Source: Pigmentiphaga sp. H8 (GTDB lineage Bacteria; Pseudomonadota; Gammaproteobacteria; Burkholderiales; Burkholderiaceae_B). Taken from it: a stretch of 64,000 nt of DNA. The stretch lies in NCBI RefSeq assembly GCF_003854895.1, contig NZ_CP033966.1, positions 1,054,001 to 1,118,000 on the forward strand, read 5' to 3'. The notes below the pieces were generated by a model that was not told where the DNA came from, ran no database searches, and saw only the letters and a list, made by a program, of their open reading frames with translations. The position numbers and the translations under genes are program-made. Shown one piece after another: positions 48,763 to 57,366 of this stretch; within the stretch, counting starts at the first letter, position 1, and every line of letters begins with the position of its first letter.

Positions 48763-49502
48763 GCGGCCGGGTCCGGCATGCGCAGCCACGCGGACAGGCC
48801 CGCGTCGCGCCGTTCGCGCCAGCGGCGCACCAGCGAGATCAGCGTGTTCAGCAACAGCACCACGGCCAGCAGCACCATGCCCAGCGCCACGGCCAGGGGC
48901 AGGTCGCCCTTGCTGGTCTCGAGCGCGATGGCCGTCGTCATGACCCGCGTGTAGCCTTCGATGTTGCCGCCGACGACCATCACGGCGCCTACTTCCGAGA
49001 CCGCACGGCCGAATGCCGCGATGAGGATGGTCAGCAGCGCGAAGCGTTCATCCCAGGTCAGCAGCAGTCCGCGCATGAAGGTGCCCGCGCCCAGCGAACG
49101 CAGTTGCTCGCCGTGGCTGCGGTCGGCATCCTCGACCACCTGCCGCGTCAACGCCATGACCACCGGCAGCACCAGGATGGACTGCGCCACCACCATGGCC
49201 TGGAACGAAAACATCCAGCCGAGAAAGCCCAGCGGCCCCGAACGCGACAGCAGCAGATAGACCAGCAGCCCCACCACGACGGAGGGCAGGGCGAGCATGG
49301 TATTGAGCAGCGTCAGCACGGCCCCCCGTCCCGGGAACCGAGCCACCCCCAGCCATGCTCCCAGCAGCAGCCCCGCGGCGCAGGCCAGCAGGCAGGCACA
49401 GGCGCTGACCGCCAGCGACAGCCGGACGATGTCGAGCAGGACGGGATCGAGAGAGGTGATGAGGCGCAGCGCTGTGACCGCGCTTTCCGCAAGAGTGTTC
49501 AT
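48759..49502 (-). CDS. tupB: Tungstate ABC transporter permease
   Basis: This 247-residue inner-membrane permease has about five or six hydrophobic helices and the binding-protein-dependent transport signature region EQLRSLGAGTFMRGLLLTWDERFALLTILIAAFGRAVSEVGAVMVVGGN. This is the TupB pattern and includes EVGAVMVVGGNI. The start at 49502 gives MNTLAESAVTALRLI. It is the first gene of tupBCA. A 20-base site shared with the formate dehydrogenase operon lies 51 bases upstream. A REP-like element separates it from the divergent ModE-type regulator. Confidence 0.92.
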   Translation of the reverse strand: MNTLAESAVTALRLITSLDPVLLDIVRLSLAVSACACLLACAAGLLLGAWLGVARFPGRGAVLTLLNTMLALPSVVVGLLVYLLLSRSGPLGFLGWMFSFQAMVVAQSILVLPVVMALTRQVVEDADRSHGEQLRSLGAGTFMRGLLLTWDERFALLTILIAAFGRAVSEVGAVMVVGGNIEGYTRVMTTAIALETSKGDLPLAVALGMVLLAVVLLLNTLISLVRRWRERRDAGLSAWLRMPDPAA

Positions 49503-49552
49503 GCCGTCTTCAAATGTGCCGCCCCAGCGTAACGGAGTGAGACAGACGAGGC

Positions 49553-49572
49553 GATATGAAGTAGTTTGCATA
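49553..49572 (-). promoter_or_regulatory. Shared tup/fdh regulatory site, tup copy
   Basis: The stretch GATATGAAGTAGTTTGCATA matches the site at 57367-57386 in 17 of 20 bases and in the same orientation to its operon. On the coding strand it reads TATG-N10-CATA, an inverted pair. It lies 51 bases upstream of tupB. The adjacent ModE-type HTH regulator is the obvious candidate to bind it. Confidence 0.65.
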
Positions 49573-49584
49573 GGCGCCGGACAC

Positions 49585-49666
49585 ACCCAGGAAACCGCGG
49601 ATCTGGCCTTGCCAGTCCGCCGGTTTCGCCCCCTTGAGGGGGCCCGCGCAAGCGGGTAGGGGGGGG
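49585..49666. repeat. REP-like palindromic element, copy B
   Basis: This 82-base element aligns over its full length with copy A at 14471-14550 in the same orientation. It has the stem CTGGC-ctt-GCCAG where copy A has CCGGC-ttc-GCCGG, so the paired positions changed together. It also contains the CCCCC/GGGGG stem and CCCGC-gcaa-GCGGG. It ends two bases before the TATACT that precedes the regulator start. It lies between the divergent tup and regulator promoters. Confidence 0.75.
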
Positions 49667-49679
49667 CTATACTCCTTCC

Positions 49680-50789
49680 GTGCATCAAATCGAGATCTCC
49701 TACACCTTCGGCGTGCCGCGCGCCAACGCCGCCTCCATCCGCAATCCGCTGATGGACCTGCTGCACGCCATTCGCGAACAAGGGTCGATCTCGGCCGCCG
49801 CCAAGGCCCTGGACTTGTCCTACCGCCATGTCTGGGGCGAACTCAAGCGCTGGGAGAAAAACCTCGGGCACGCGCTGGTGATCTGGGACAAGGGTCAGCC
49901 GGCCCGGCTGACCGAGTTCGGCAACAAGCTGCTGTGGGCCGAGCGGCAGGCGCAGGCGCGGCTGGCGCCGCAGATCGGCGCCCTGTATGCCGACCTGGAG
50001 CGGGCCTTCGCGGTCGCCTTCGACGACGCGGCCCACGTGGTCGCCCTGCACGCCAGCCACGACGACGCGCTGGCCTCGCTGCGCGAGCACGCCGTGGCCA
50101 GCGACAAGCTGCACCTGGACATTCGCTTCACCGGTAGTGTCGACGCGATCAAGGCCTTGAACGAAGGCCGGTGCGTGATGGCGGGTTTCCACGTTCCCGC
50201 AGATTCCCCGCCGGGCTCGCTGGCCGAGCGCACGTACAAGCCGCTGCTCGAACCCGGCCAGCACAAGATCATCGGCTTCGCTCGCCGCAGCCAGGGGCTG
50301 ATGGTGGCGCGGGGCAACCCGCTGGGCATTGCCTCGCTGGCCGATCTCGCGCGGCCCGACGTGCGTTTCGTGAATCGTCCGCTGGGCACGGGCACGCGCG
50401 TGCTGCTGGACGAATTGCTGGCCAGGCAGGCCTTGTCGCCGTCGGCCATCCAGGGCTACGCCCATACCGAGCCGTCGCACGCGGCGGTGGCGCACGCGGT
50501 GGCCTCGGGTGCCGCGGATGCGGGCCTGGGCATCGAGGTCGCGGCCCGGACCAGCCGGCTGGACTTCATTCCGCTGGTGTCCGAGAACTATTTCCTGGTC
50601 TGCCTGAAGTCCACGCTGGAGCTGCCGTCCACGCAAGCCTTGCTGGGTATCCTGCGCAGCGAGGCCTGGCAGCGCAAGCTGGCGGCGATGCCGGGGTACC
50701 AGCCGCAGCAAAGCGGCGAGGTGCTGTCGATGCGGCGCGTGCTGCCTTGGTGGAATTTCCGTACGCCCAAGCCCGGCAAGCGCGGCTGA
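49680..50789 (+). CDS. ModE-type HTH regulator with periplasmic-binding-like sensor domain
   Basis: This 369-residue protein starts at a GTG (MHQIEISYTFG). Residues about 22-85 are a ModE/LysR-like winged helix (LLHAIREQGSISAAAKALDLSYRHVWGELKRWEKNLGHALVIWDKGQPARLTEFG). After residue 130 comes a type-2 PBP domain of the PBP_like/LysR-substrate group (VALHASHDDALASL, PLGTGTRVLLDELLARQAL, GAADAGLGIEVAA). This architecture, unlike ModE with its molbindin domain, is common beside molybdate or tungstate genes. A TATACT lies only six bases before the GTG, so the mRNA may be nearly leaderless. It likely controls tupBCA and the formate dehydrogenase operon (inference from the shared site). Confidence 0.85.
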   Translation: MHQIEISYTFGVPRANAASIRNPLMDLLHAIREQGSISAAAKALDLSYRHVWGELKRWEKNLGHALVIWDKGQPARLTEFGNKLLWAERQAQARLAPQIGALYADLERAFAVAFDDAAHVVALHASHDDALASLREHAVASDKLHLDIRFTGSVDAIKALNEGRCVMAGFHVPADSPPGSLAERTYKPLLEPGQHKIIGFARRSQGLMVARGNPLGIASLADLARPDVRFVNRPLGTGTRVLLDELLARQALSPSAIQGYAHTEPSHAAVAHAVASGAADAGLGIEVAARTSRLDFIPLVSENYFLVCLKSTLELPSTQALLGILRSEAWQRKLAAMPGYQPQQSGEVLSMRRVLPWWNFRTPKPGKRG

Positions 50790-50799
50790 GGCGGTCCGG

Positions 50800-51681
50800 T
50801 CAGGCGCCCTGCGGCGCGGTTCGAACGGGGCGGGGCGCCGCGGCCAGCTCGGGCTGCAAGGCCAGGCGCCAGGGCGCCGTGTAGCAGAGGAAATGCTTGT
50901 TGGTGGCGCGGCCGATCGCGCACAGGCCCAGGCGTTCCGCCAGTTCGAAGCCCATCTGCGTGATGCCGCTGCGCGAGACGACGATGGGGATGCCCATCTG
51001 CGCCGCCTTGATGATCATTTCGCTGGTAAGGCGGCCCGTGGTGTAGAACACCTTGTCGTGGCCCGCCATCCGGGCCGGGTCCTGCAGCCACATCCATCCG
51101 GCGATAGTGTCGATGGCGTTGTGGCGCCCGACGTCCTCGACGAACATCAGCATGCGCTCGCCCTGGAACAACGCGCACCCGTGCACGGAGCCGGCGGACT
51201 TGTAGGTGGTCTCCTGCAGCCGGATGGCATCGAGCAGGCCGTAGAGCTGGGCCTGGGTGAGGTGGGCGTTTTCGGGCAGGCGGATGTCGTCGATCTCGTC
51301 CATCAACCCGCCGAAGACGCTGCCCTGGCCACAGCCGGTGGTGACCACGCGCTGGGAAGTGCGAGCGTCGAGGTCCTGGATGCCATGGCGTGTCTGCACC
51401 GCCGCCGCCTGGACTTCCCAATCGACGGTGACCGCCTCGACCTCGTCGATGGAGCGCACCAGGCGCTGGTTGCGCAGATAGCCCAGCACCAGCAGTTCGG
51501 GCAAGGCGCCCAGGGTCATCAGCGTGACCAGTTCGCGCTTGTCGACGTAGACGGTCAGCGACCGCTCGGCCGGGATGGAAACCGTGTCGCTCAGGCCATG
51601 TTCGTTGACGACGGTGATCTCGCGCGTCAGTGGCGCACGGGCGTCGGTCAGGAAAGGACGGTGGCGGGGCGCTGCGGTCAC
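50800..51681 (-). CDS. fdhD: Formate dehydrogenase accessory sulfurtransferase
   Basis: This 293-residue FdhD protein passes sulfur from IscS to the bis-MGD cofactor so that formate dehydrogenase becomes active. The start is the GTG at 51681, which overlaps the previous stop as GTGA. A longer frame exists but does not match the family. Family segments are LPELLVLGYLRNQ, VVTTGCGQGSVFG (C117 on the persulfide loop), MLMFVEDVGRHNAIDTIAG and TTGRLTSEMIIKAAQMGIPIVVS. E. coli FdhD has C-x-x-C on this loop; here only one cysteine is present. It ends the structural operon of the formate dehydrogenase. Confidence 0.92.
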   Translation of the reverse strand: MTAAPRHRPFLTDARAPLTREITVVNEHGLSDTVSIPAERSLTVYVDKRELVTLMTLGALPELLVLGYLRNQRLVRSIDEVEAVTVDWEVQAAAVQTRHGIQDLDARTSQRVVTTGCGQGSVFGGLMDEIDDIRLPENAHLTQAQLYGLLDAIRLQETTYKSAGSVHGCALFQGERMLMFVEDVGRHNAIDTIAGWMWLQDPARMAGHDKVFYTTGRLTSEMIIKAAQMGIPIVVSRSGITQMGFELAERLGLCAIGRATNKHFLCYTAPWRLALQPELAAAPRPVRTAPQGA

Positions 51682-52052
51682 TGTTTGGGCGTGGCGGCGT
51701 CGGGCGCGGCGGTGTTGTGCGGCGCCTTGGCCGTTTCCGAAGGAGAATGCGCGCCGGCCGCTTCCAGCGGCTTGGCCTCGGGCGGCGTGTAGGCGAACGG
51801 GCCCGGATCGGCGCAAGGCGGCATGGACGCGGGCTCGTGCACGGACTTGCCGGCGGCGCGCGCGCTGGCGAAGTAGACGGACGCGGTCTTGTTCTGCGCC
51901 TGGCAGAGCTTGTAGCCGTCGACCTTGGCGGTCCAGGCGGTACGGGCGGCGGCCTCGGCCGCCTTGGCCTGGGCCTCGGGGCTGGGCGGAGGTAGCTTGG
52001 CCAGGGCCGCGGTGGAGAAGACGGCCAGCAGCAGCGCGAGGGCGGTTTTCAT
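51678..52052 (-). CDS. Small exported protein of the formate dehydrogenase operon, unknown
   Basis: This 124-residue protein has a signal peptide ending near ALAKL (residue 19). The mature part is Ala/Pro-rich with two cysteines (KLCQAQN and PPCADPG) and a low-complexity C terminus (PPEAKPLEAAGAHSPSETAKAPHNTAAPDAATPKQ). No known domain was recognised. It sits between the cytochrome subunit gene (30 bases upstream) and fdhD (overlap). It may be a periplasmic assembly or stability factor, but this is only a contextual guess. Confidence 0.7.
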   Translation of the reverse strand: MKTALALLLAVFSTAALAKLPPPSPEAQAKAAEAAARTAWTAKVDGYKLCQAQNKTASVYFASARAAGKSVHEPASMPPCADPGPFAYTPPEAKPLEAAGAHSPSETAKAPHNTAAPDAATPKQ

Positions 52053-52081
52053 GCGGGATCTCCTGGTCGAGGCCGGCGGGT

Positions 52082-53248
52082 TCAGGCGTTCGCCGGCCGG
52101 GTGTCCGGCTTCTTCTGCGCAGGCTGGGTGCGCTGGGCGGGGATCTTGCCCGCCTGGATGTCGTTGTACCAGAGTTCGTGGTGCTCGCGGGCCCAGGCCT
52201 CGTCCACGTAGCCGGTCTTCATGGCCTTGTAGGCGCCTTTCATGCCTAGGGTGCCCAGGTAGATGTGGCCCAGGAACATGCACATCATCAGGATGGTCGC
52301 CACGGCGTGGACCATGTGGGCGATCTGCATGGTGCCGCGGGTGTAGACCAGACCGGGAATGACCCGGTCCAGCACCAGCCCGGACCCGATGACGATGAAG
52401 CCCAGGAACAGCACGCCGCCCCAGAACACGAGCTTTTCCCCGGCGTTGAAGCGGCCGGTGGGAACGTGCTGGCCGTTGAACAGGCCGCCGCCCTTGCGCA
52501 GCCAGACCATGTCGTCGCGCGTGGGCAGGTTGTCGCGGATGAAGGTAAGGAAGACCACCACCAGCGAGACCGCGAACAGCGGGCCCACGAAGTTGTGGCC
52601 GGTCTTGAGCACCCAGGTCATCCAGCCGAACAGGGCGCTGCCCATGATGGGCAGCAGGAAGAACTTGCCGAAGGCCATGATCAGGCCCGAGATCGCCAGG
52701 ATCACGAATGCGATGGCATTGACCCAGTGAGCCGCCCGTTCGAAATACGTGAAGCGTTCGATCTTGCGGCCGGTTTCGGCGCCGTGGACCGTAAGAGGCC
52801 CCTTGGTGAAGTAGAACAGCGCGATGGCGACCAGCACGATCAGCAGCAGCGAACCGCCATAGGGGATCAGCCAGTTGTTGCGCACCTGCCGCCAGGCTTC
52901 GCCGGCCGAGGTGTATTTCGAGCCCGGGTACTGCACGAAGCGCTGGATCAGCACGCCGGCTTCCGGGGCCTCGCTGCGCGGCAGGCTGCTATAGCCGGGC
53001 TGGCCGGAATTGACCAAGCGCCAGTTCGGCGCGTTGTTGCCCGGCTGGACCTTGGCGCGTTCGGCGTTGGTCTGGTCGGCATAGCCCGGGTCCTGGCTGG
53101 CGTCGGGCTTGACCTCGAAGATGTTGGCGCTCTGGATGGCACCCATCGAGGTGCCGGCGGGGGGCTGCGCGGCATCCGCCGCCAGGGTGGCGGGGGATGC
53201 CAGCATGGCGCCGAACAGGGCGAGCGCGGCAAGTAGCGACCGTATCAT
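52082..53248 (-). CDS. fdhC: Formate dehydrogenase, cytochrome b (gamma) subunit
   Basis: This 388-residue inner-membrane subunit anchors the enzyme and passes electrons to quinone. A signal peptide (cleavage after LAAD, residue 25) and about 100 periplasmic residues come first. Five helices follow, in the stretches SLLLIVLVAIALFYF, WVNAIAFVILAISGL, FVGPLFAVSLVVVFLTFI, VLFLGFIVIGSGLVL and TILMMCMFLGHIYLG. Heme-ligand candidates are the histidines in RAAHWVNA, KTGHNFVG, MVHAVA and LGHIYLG. The long periplasmic N terminus is larger than in E. coli FdnI and is typical of the proteobacterial FdhC type. It lies 12 bases after a small lipoprotein gene. Confidence 0.93.
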   Translation of the reverse strand: MIRSLLAALALFGAMLASPATLAADAAQPPAGTSMGAIQSANIFEVKPDASQDPGYADQTNAERAKVQPGNNAPNWRLVNSGQPGYSSLPRSEAPEAGVLIQRFVQYPGSKYTSAGEAWRQVRNNWLIPYGGSLLLIVLVAIALFYFTKGPLTVHGAETGRKIERFTYFERAAHWVNAIAFVILAISGLIMAFGKFFLLPIMGSALFGWMTWVLKTGHNFVGPLFAVSLVVVFLTFIRDNLPTRDDMVWLRKGGGLFNGQHVPTGRFNAGEKLVFWGGVLFLGFIVIGSGLVLDRVIPGLVYTRGTMQIAHMVHAVATILMMCMFLGHIYLGTLGMKGAYKAMKTGYVDEAWAREHHELWYNDIQAGKIPAQRTQPAQKKPDTRPANA

Positions 53249-53260
53249 GGCGACCTCCGG

Positions 53261-53494
53261 TCAGTTCACCCGGTTGTATTCGTTCTGGCCTTGCTGGGTC
53301 CGGGACTTGAGTTCCTGTGCCCAGCTGTTCCGGTCGCCCGGCGTCCAGCCCGGCGCGGTGAAGGCCGAGACGCCGGTGCCCTTGTACGCGGGCTCGCCGT
53401 TCTGGACCTTGCCCTGGTAGAGCGACTGCTCCCGTTCGGTGCAGGCGGCGGTGCCGAAAACGAGCAGGATGGCGAGAAAGACGCTGGCTTTCAT
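53261..53494 (-). CDS. Small lipoprotein of the formate dehydrogenase operon
   Basis: This 77-residue predicted lipoprotein has a lipobox FGTAAC with C18. The mature sequence TEREQSLYQGKVQNGEPAYKGTGVSAF is followed by a polar tail. The start ATG overlaps the beta-subunit stop by one base (TGATG). A small protein of this kind is often found between beta and gamma genes of formate dehydrogenases in this bacterial group. Its function is unknown. It may sit on the periplasmic face near the cytochrome subunit. Confidence 0.8.
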   Translation of the reverse strand: MKASVFLAILLVFGTAACTEREQSLYQGKVQNGEPAYKGTGVSAFTAPGWTPGDRNSWAQELKSRTQQGQNEYNRVN

Positions 53495-54138
53495 CACTTG
53501 CCTCCGGTGGTTGTACCGCCCGGCTGGGGATTCTGCGGCGGCTGGCCGGCCTGCTTGGAGCCGTAGGCGGTGCCCCAGCCCCAGACTTCGGCGCCCTTGC
53601 CGCGCGCGACGACGCGGGTGCGGAAGATGTCGGCGATCACGTCGCCGTCGCCGCCCAGCAGCGCCTTGGTCGAGCACATCTCGGCACAGGCGGGCAGTTT
53701 GCCCTCGGCCAGCCGGTTGCGGCCGTATTTCTCGAACTCGGCCTCGCTGCCATGGGCCTCGGGACCGCCGGCGCAGAAGGTGCACTTGTCCATCTTGCCG
53801 CGCACGCCGAAGGTGCCCTGCGAGGGGAACTGCGGGGCACCGAACGGACAGGCGTACGAGCAATAGCCGCAGCCTATGCAGGTGTCCTTGTTGTGCAGCA
53901 CCACGCCTTCGTCGGTGTGGTAGAAGCAGTTGACCGGGCAGACCGCCATGCACGGCGCGTCACTGCAGTGCATGCAGGCCACCGAGATGGATTTCTCGCC
54001 CGGCACGCCGTCGTTCAGCGTGACCACGCGCCGGCGGTTCACGCCCCACGGCACCTCGTGCTCGTTCTTGCAGGCGGTGACGCAGGCATTGCATTCGATG
54101 CAGCGCTCCGCATCGCAGATGAACTTCATTCTGGCCAT
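53494..54138 (-). CDS. fdhB: Formate dehydrogenase, iron-sulfur (beta) subunit
   Basis: This 214-residue polyferredoxin is carried with the Tat-exported alpha subunit to the periplasm. It has four [4Fe-4S] cysteine sets: CIECNACVTAC, CMHCSDAPCMAVC, CIGCGYCSYAC and CTFC with the later AEMC. It conducts electrons from the alpha subunit to the cytochrome b subunit. The C-terminal Gly/Pro-rich tail replaces the single membrane helix seen in some relatives such as FdnH. The start is 10 bases after the alpha stop. Confidence 0.95.
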   Translation of the reverse strand: MARMKFICDAERCIECNACVTACKNEHEVPWGVNRRRVVTLNDGVPGEKSISVACMHCSDAPCMAVCPVNCFYHTDEGVVLHNKDTCIGCGYCSYACPFGAPQFPSQGTFGVRGKMDKCTFCAGGPEAHGSEAEFEKYGRNRLAEGKLPACAEMCSTKALLGGDGDVIADIFRTRVVARGKGAEVWGWGTAYGSKQAGQPPQNPQPGGTTTGGK

Positions 54139-54148
54139 GGCGCGCTCC

Positions 54149-57121
54149 TTATGCCTTCTCGATGTTGCAGATGGTGGTCTTGGTTTCCTGCATCATGGTG
54201 ACGCTGTCGTAGCCGTAGGTGGTGCCGGTGTTGACCGCTTCGCCGCGCACGACGGGGGCCGCGCCCTCGGGGTAGTAGGCCAGGAGGTCCTTGCCTTGCC
54301 AGCGGCCGGCGAAATGGAAGGGCATGAAGGCGGTGTCGGGCCCGACCCGTTCGGTGACCAGGGCCTGCACGTTGAGCCGCGCGCCGGTGGGCGTGACCAC
54401 CCAGCAGCGTGAGCCGTTGGTGATGCCGCGTTCGGCGGCCGCCTTCGGGTTGATTTCGACGAAGCTTTCCTGCTGCAGCTCGGCCAGCCAGGGATTGGAC
54501 CGGGTCTCGTCGCCGCCCCCCTCGTATTCGGTCAGGCGGCCGGAGGTCAGGATGATGGGGAATTTCTCGTACAGCTTGTCCTCGACGTTCTTCTGCTGCA
54601 GCGACTTGTACAGCGTCGGCAGGCGCCAGAAGGTCTTCATGTCGTCGTGGGTGGGGTACTTGGCGACGAGGTCGGGGCGCGTGCCGTAGATCGGTTCGCG
54701 GTGCTGCGGGATGGGGTCGGGGAAGTTCCAGACCACCGCGCGTGCCTTGGCGTTGCCGAAGGGGTAGCAGCCGTGGTTCTTCATCACCACGCGGATGATG
54801 CCGCCGGACAGGTCGGTCTTCCAGTTCTTGCCCTCGGCCGCGGCCTTCTCGGCATCGGTCAGTTCGTCCCACCAGCCGAGCTTCTTCATCAGCACGTGGT
54901 CGAATTCCGGATAGCCGGTGGGGATGTCGGCGCCCTTGGAGTGCGAGCCGTCTTCGGCCAGCAGGTTGACGCCGTTGCGTTCCACGCCGAAGTTCGCGCG
55001 GAAGTTGCCGCCGCCGTCCATGACGTGGCGGGAGGTGTCGTACAGGTTGGGCGAACCGGGGTGCTTGAGCTCGGGCGTGCCGAAGCAGGGCCAGGGCAGG
55101 CCGAAGTAGTCGCCCTGGATGTCGTAGCCGGTTTCCTTGTCGACCACGCTGCCCTTGGCGCGCAGGGTCTTGACGTCGAAGGCGTGCATCAGCCGCATGT
55201 GGGCCTTGAGCCGTTCCGGGCTCTGGCCGGTGTAGCCGATGGTCCAGTTGCTGCGGTTGATTTCGCGCAGGATGTCCTCGATTACCGGCTCGTCCAGGCC
55301 CTTGACCTTCTGCATCTTGTAGTTCTTGCACAGCTCGGCGCCGAAGCCGAGTTTCTGCGCGAGCTGGTACATGATCATGTGGTCGGTGCGGCTGTCCCAC
55401 AGCGGATCGATGACCTTCTCGCGCCATTGCAGCGAGCGGTTCGAGGCGGTACAGGAGCCGCTGGTCTCGAACTGCGTGGCCGCCGGCAGCAGGTAGACGG
55501 CGCGGTTGGGGTTCAGGTCTTCGCTCTTGCCGGGCATGGCCGCCATCGCGGCGGTGGCCGACGGGTACGGATCGACCACGACCAGCAGGTCGAGCTTGTC
55601 CATGGCCCGCTTCATTTCCAGGCCGCGCGTCTGCGAGTTGGGCGCATGGCCCCAATAGAAGACGGCGCGCAGGTTGGAGTCCTGGTCGATGACGTCGTTC
55701 TTTTCCAGCACGCCGTCTATCCAGCGCGAGACGGTGATGCCCGACTTGGTCATCATCGCGGGCGAGGCGTAGCGGCTCTTGATCCAGTCGTAGTCGACGT
55801 CCCAGACCTTGGCGTAGTGGCGCCACGAGCCCTCGGCCAGGCCGTAGTAGCCGGGCAGCGAATCGGGGTTGGGGCCGATGTCGGTCGCGCCTTGCACGTT
55901 GTCATGGCCGCGGAAGATGTTGGCGCCGCCGCCGGAGACGCCGACGTTGCCCAGCGCGAGCTGCACGATGCAGGAGGCGCGCACCATGGCGTTGCCGATG
56001 CTGTGCTGGGTCTGGCCCATGCACCACACCAGCGTGCTGGGGCGGTTCTCGGCCATGGTCTTGGCGACGTTGTAGCAGGTGGCCTCGTCCACGCCGCAGG
56101 CATCCAGGACCTTGTCCGGCGTCCACTTGGCCAGGACGTCGGCCTTGACCTGGTCCATGCCGTAGACGCGGTCGTTGATGTACTTCTTGTCTTCCCAGCC
56201 GTTCTTGAAGATGTGGTACAGCACGCCGAACAGGAAGGGAATGTCGGTGCCGGACCGGATGCGGACGTAGTGGTCGGCCTTGGCGGCCGTGCGGGTGAAG
56301 CGGGGGTCGGCGACGATGACCTTGCAGCCCTTTTCCTTGGCGTGCAGCAGGTGCAGCATGGACACCGGGTGGGCCTCGGCGGCGTTCGAGCCGATGTACA
56401 ACGCAGCCTTCGAGTTCTGCATGTCGTTGTACGAGTTGGTCATGGCCCCGTAGCCCCAGGTATTGGCTACGCCGGCGACCGTGGTCGAGTGGCAGATGCG
56501 CGCCTGGTGGTCGCAGTTGTTGCTGCCCCAGAAGCTCATGAACTTGCGCAGCAGGTAGGACTGCTCGTTGTTGTGCTTGGACGAGCCGATCACGTAGACC
56601 GAGTCCGGGCCGGTTTCCTTGCGCAACTGCAGCATGCGGGCCGAGATTTCCTCCAGCGCGGTATCCCAGCTGATGCGCTGGTACTTGCCGTCGACCAGCT
56701 TCATCGGATAGCGCAGGCGGTGCTCGCCGTGGCCGTGCTCGCGCACCGAGGCGCCCTTGGCGCAGTGCGCGCCCAGGTTGATGGGCGAATCGAACACCGG
56801 TTCCTGGCGGACCCAGACGCCGTTCTCGACCACGGCGTCGATCGAACAGCCCACCGAACAGTGCGTACAGACGGTGCGCCTGACTTCGACCTTGCCCTTG
56901 CCCATGCCGGCCTTCTGGTCGCCGTCGGCCGCGCCGGCCTTCCTGACCAGGCCGAGCTGCGTGGCGGCGAGCCCCGCGCCGACGCCCAGGCCCGAGCGGC
57001 GCAGGAAGGTGCGGCGGTCCATGGTGGGCAGCGCGTGGGCCATGCCGCGGCGCAGGCTGTGGACGAACGAGGATGAAGATGCGCCGGAGTCGCCGGCGCC
57101 CGTTTTCTTGGTCAGCAACAT
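54149..57121 (-). CDS. fdhA: Formate dehydrogenase, molybdo/tungstopterin (alpha) subunit, Cys form
   Basis: This 990-residue DMSO-reductase-family subunit oxidises formate to CO2 in the periplasm. The Tat signal is MDRRTFLRRSG (R36-R37). The [4Fe-4S] cysteines are C85, C88, C92 and C120. The active-site metal ligand is C210, followed by H211 (ARICHSTT), where many enzymes of this type use selenocysteine; the codon is TGC, so no selenium is needed. The C-terminal bis-MGD domain (from about residue 860) includes GRLTEYEGGGDETRSNPW. The length is slightly below E. coli FdnG. The operon and neighbouring tup genes suggest tungsten or molybdenum at the site. Confidence 0.96.
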   Translation of the reverse strand: MLLTKKTGAGDSGASSSSFVHSLRRGMAHALPTMDRRTFLRRSGLGVGAGLAATQLGLVRKAGAADGDQKAGMGKGKVEVRRTVCTHCSVGCSIDAVVENGVWVRQEPVFDSPINLGAHCAKGASVREHGHGEHRLRYPMKLVDGKYQRISWDTALEEISARMLQLRKETGPDSVYVIGSSKHNNEQSYLLRKFMSFWGSNNCDHQARICHSTTVAGVANTWGYGAMTNSYNDMQNSKAALYIGSNAAEAHPVSMLHLLHAKEKGCKVIVADPRFTRTAAKADHYVRIRSGTDIPFLFGVLYHIFKNGWEDKKYINDRVYGMDQVKADVLAKWTPDKVLDACGVDEATCYNVAKTMAENRPSTLVWCMGQTQHSIGNAMVRASCIVQLALGNVGVSGGGANIFRGHDNVQGATDIGPNPDSLPGYYGLAEGSWRHYAKVWDVDYDWIKSRYASPAMMTKSGITVSRWIDGVLEKNDVIDQDSNLRAVFYWGHAPNSQTRGLEMKRAMDKLDLLVVVDPYPSATAAMAAMPGKSEDLNPNRAVYLLPAATQFETSGSCTASNRSLQWREKVIDPLWDSRTDHMIMYQLAQKLGFGAELCKNYKMQKVKGLDEPVIEDILREINRSNWTIGYTGQSPERLKAHMRLMHAFDVKTLRAKGSVVDKETGYDIQGDYFGLPWPCFGTPELKHPGSPNLYDTSRHVMDGGGNFRANFGVERNGVNLLAEDGSHSKGADIPTGYPEFDHVLMKKLGWWDELTDAEKAAAEGKNWKTDLSGGIIRVVMKNHGCYPFGNAKARAVVWNFPDPIPQHREPIYGTRPDLVAKYPTHDDMKTFWRLPTLYKSLQQKNVEDKLYEKFPIILTSGRLTEYEGGGDETRSNPWLAELQQESFVEINPKAAAERGITNGSRCWVVTPTGARLNVQALVTERVGPDTAFMPFHFAGRWQGKDLLAYYPEGAAPVVRGEAVNTGTTYGYDSVTMMQETKTTICNIEKA

Positions 57122-57136
57122 GCCGTGCTCCGGTGG

Positions 57137-57343
57137 TTAGACCAGCGTGGACTTGTAGTAGCGCTTGACGTGATCGGTCACGCTGTAGCCGCCGCCCCGT
57201 TCGGGGGCGGGCCTGGCGTCGGCCTGCGGGGTCGGGTCGGGGCGCAGCGAGGGCGCGACGGCGGCGCCGACGGCAGCGGCGCCCGCGGTGGCGGCACCTA
57301 CGAAGAAACCCCGGCGGGATAGGTTGGCGGCGGTCTTGGGCAT
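57137..57343 (-). CDS. Formate dehydrogenase region Tat-signal small protein
   Basis: This 68-residue protein consists almost wholly of a Tat signal (SRRGFFVGAATAGAAAVGAAV, R10-R11) and a short mature part ending GGYSVTDHVKRYYKSTLV. This is the small 'formate dehydrogenase region TAT target' family, always found just before the alpha gene. It is 15 bases upstream of fdhA and is the first gene of the structural operon, 24 bases after the shared regulatory site. It may help in export or in complex assembly. Confidence 0.88.
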   Translation of the reverse strand: MPKTAANLSRRGFFVGAATAGAAAVGAAVAPSLRPDPTPQADARPAPERGGGYSVTDHVKRYYKSTLV

Positions 57344-57366
57344 CTCTGTCTCCGTTGGGGCTGGCA

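Noticed and set aside
56492..56494. Possible selenocysteine codon in the formate dehydrogenase alpha gene
   Set aside because: The codon at residue 210 is TGC on the coding strand, so the enzyme uses cysteine; no SECIS element is needed.
54647..57076. An 809-codon plus-strand open frame opposite fdhA
   Set aside because: It is antisense to an unmistakable formate dehydrogenase alpha subunit; its translation is low-complexity Val/Gly/Arg/Ala sequence without motifs.
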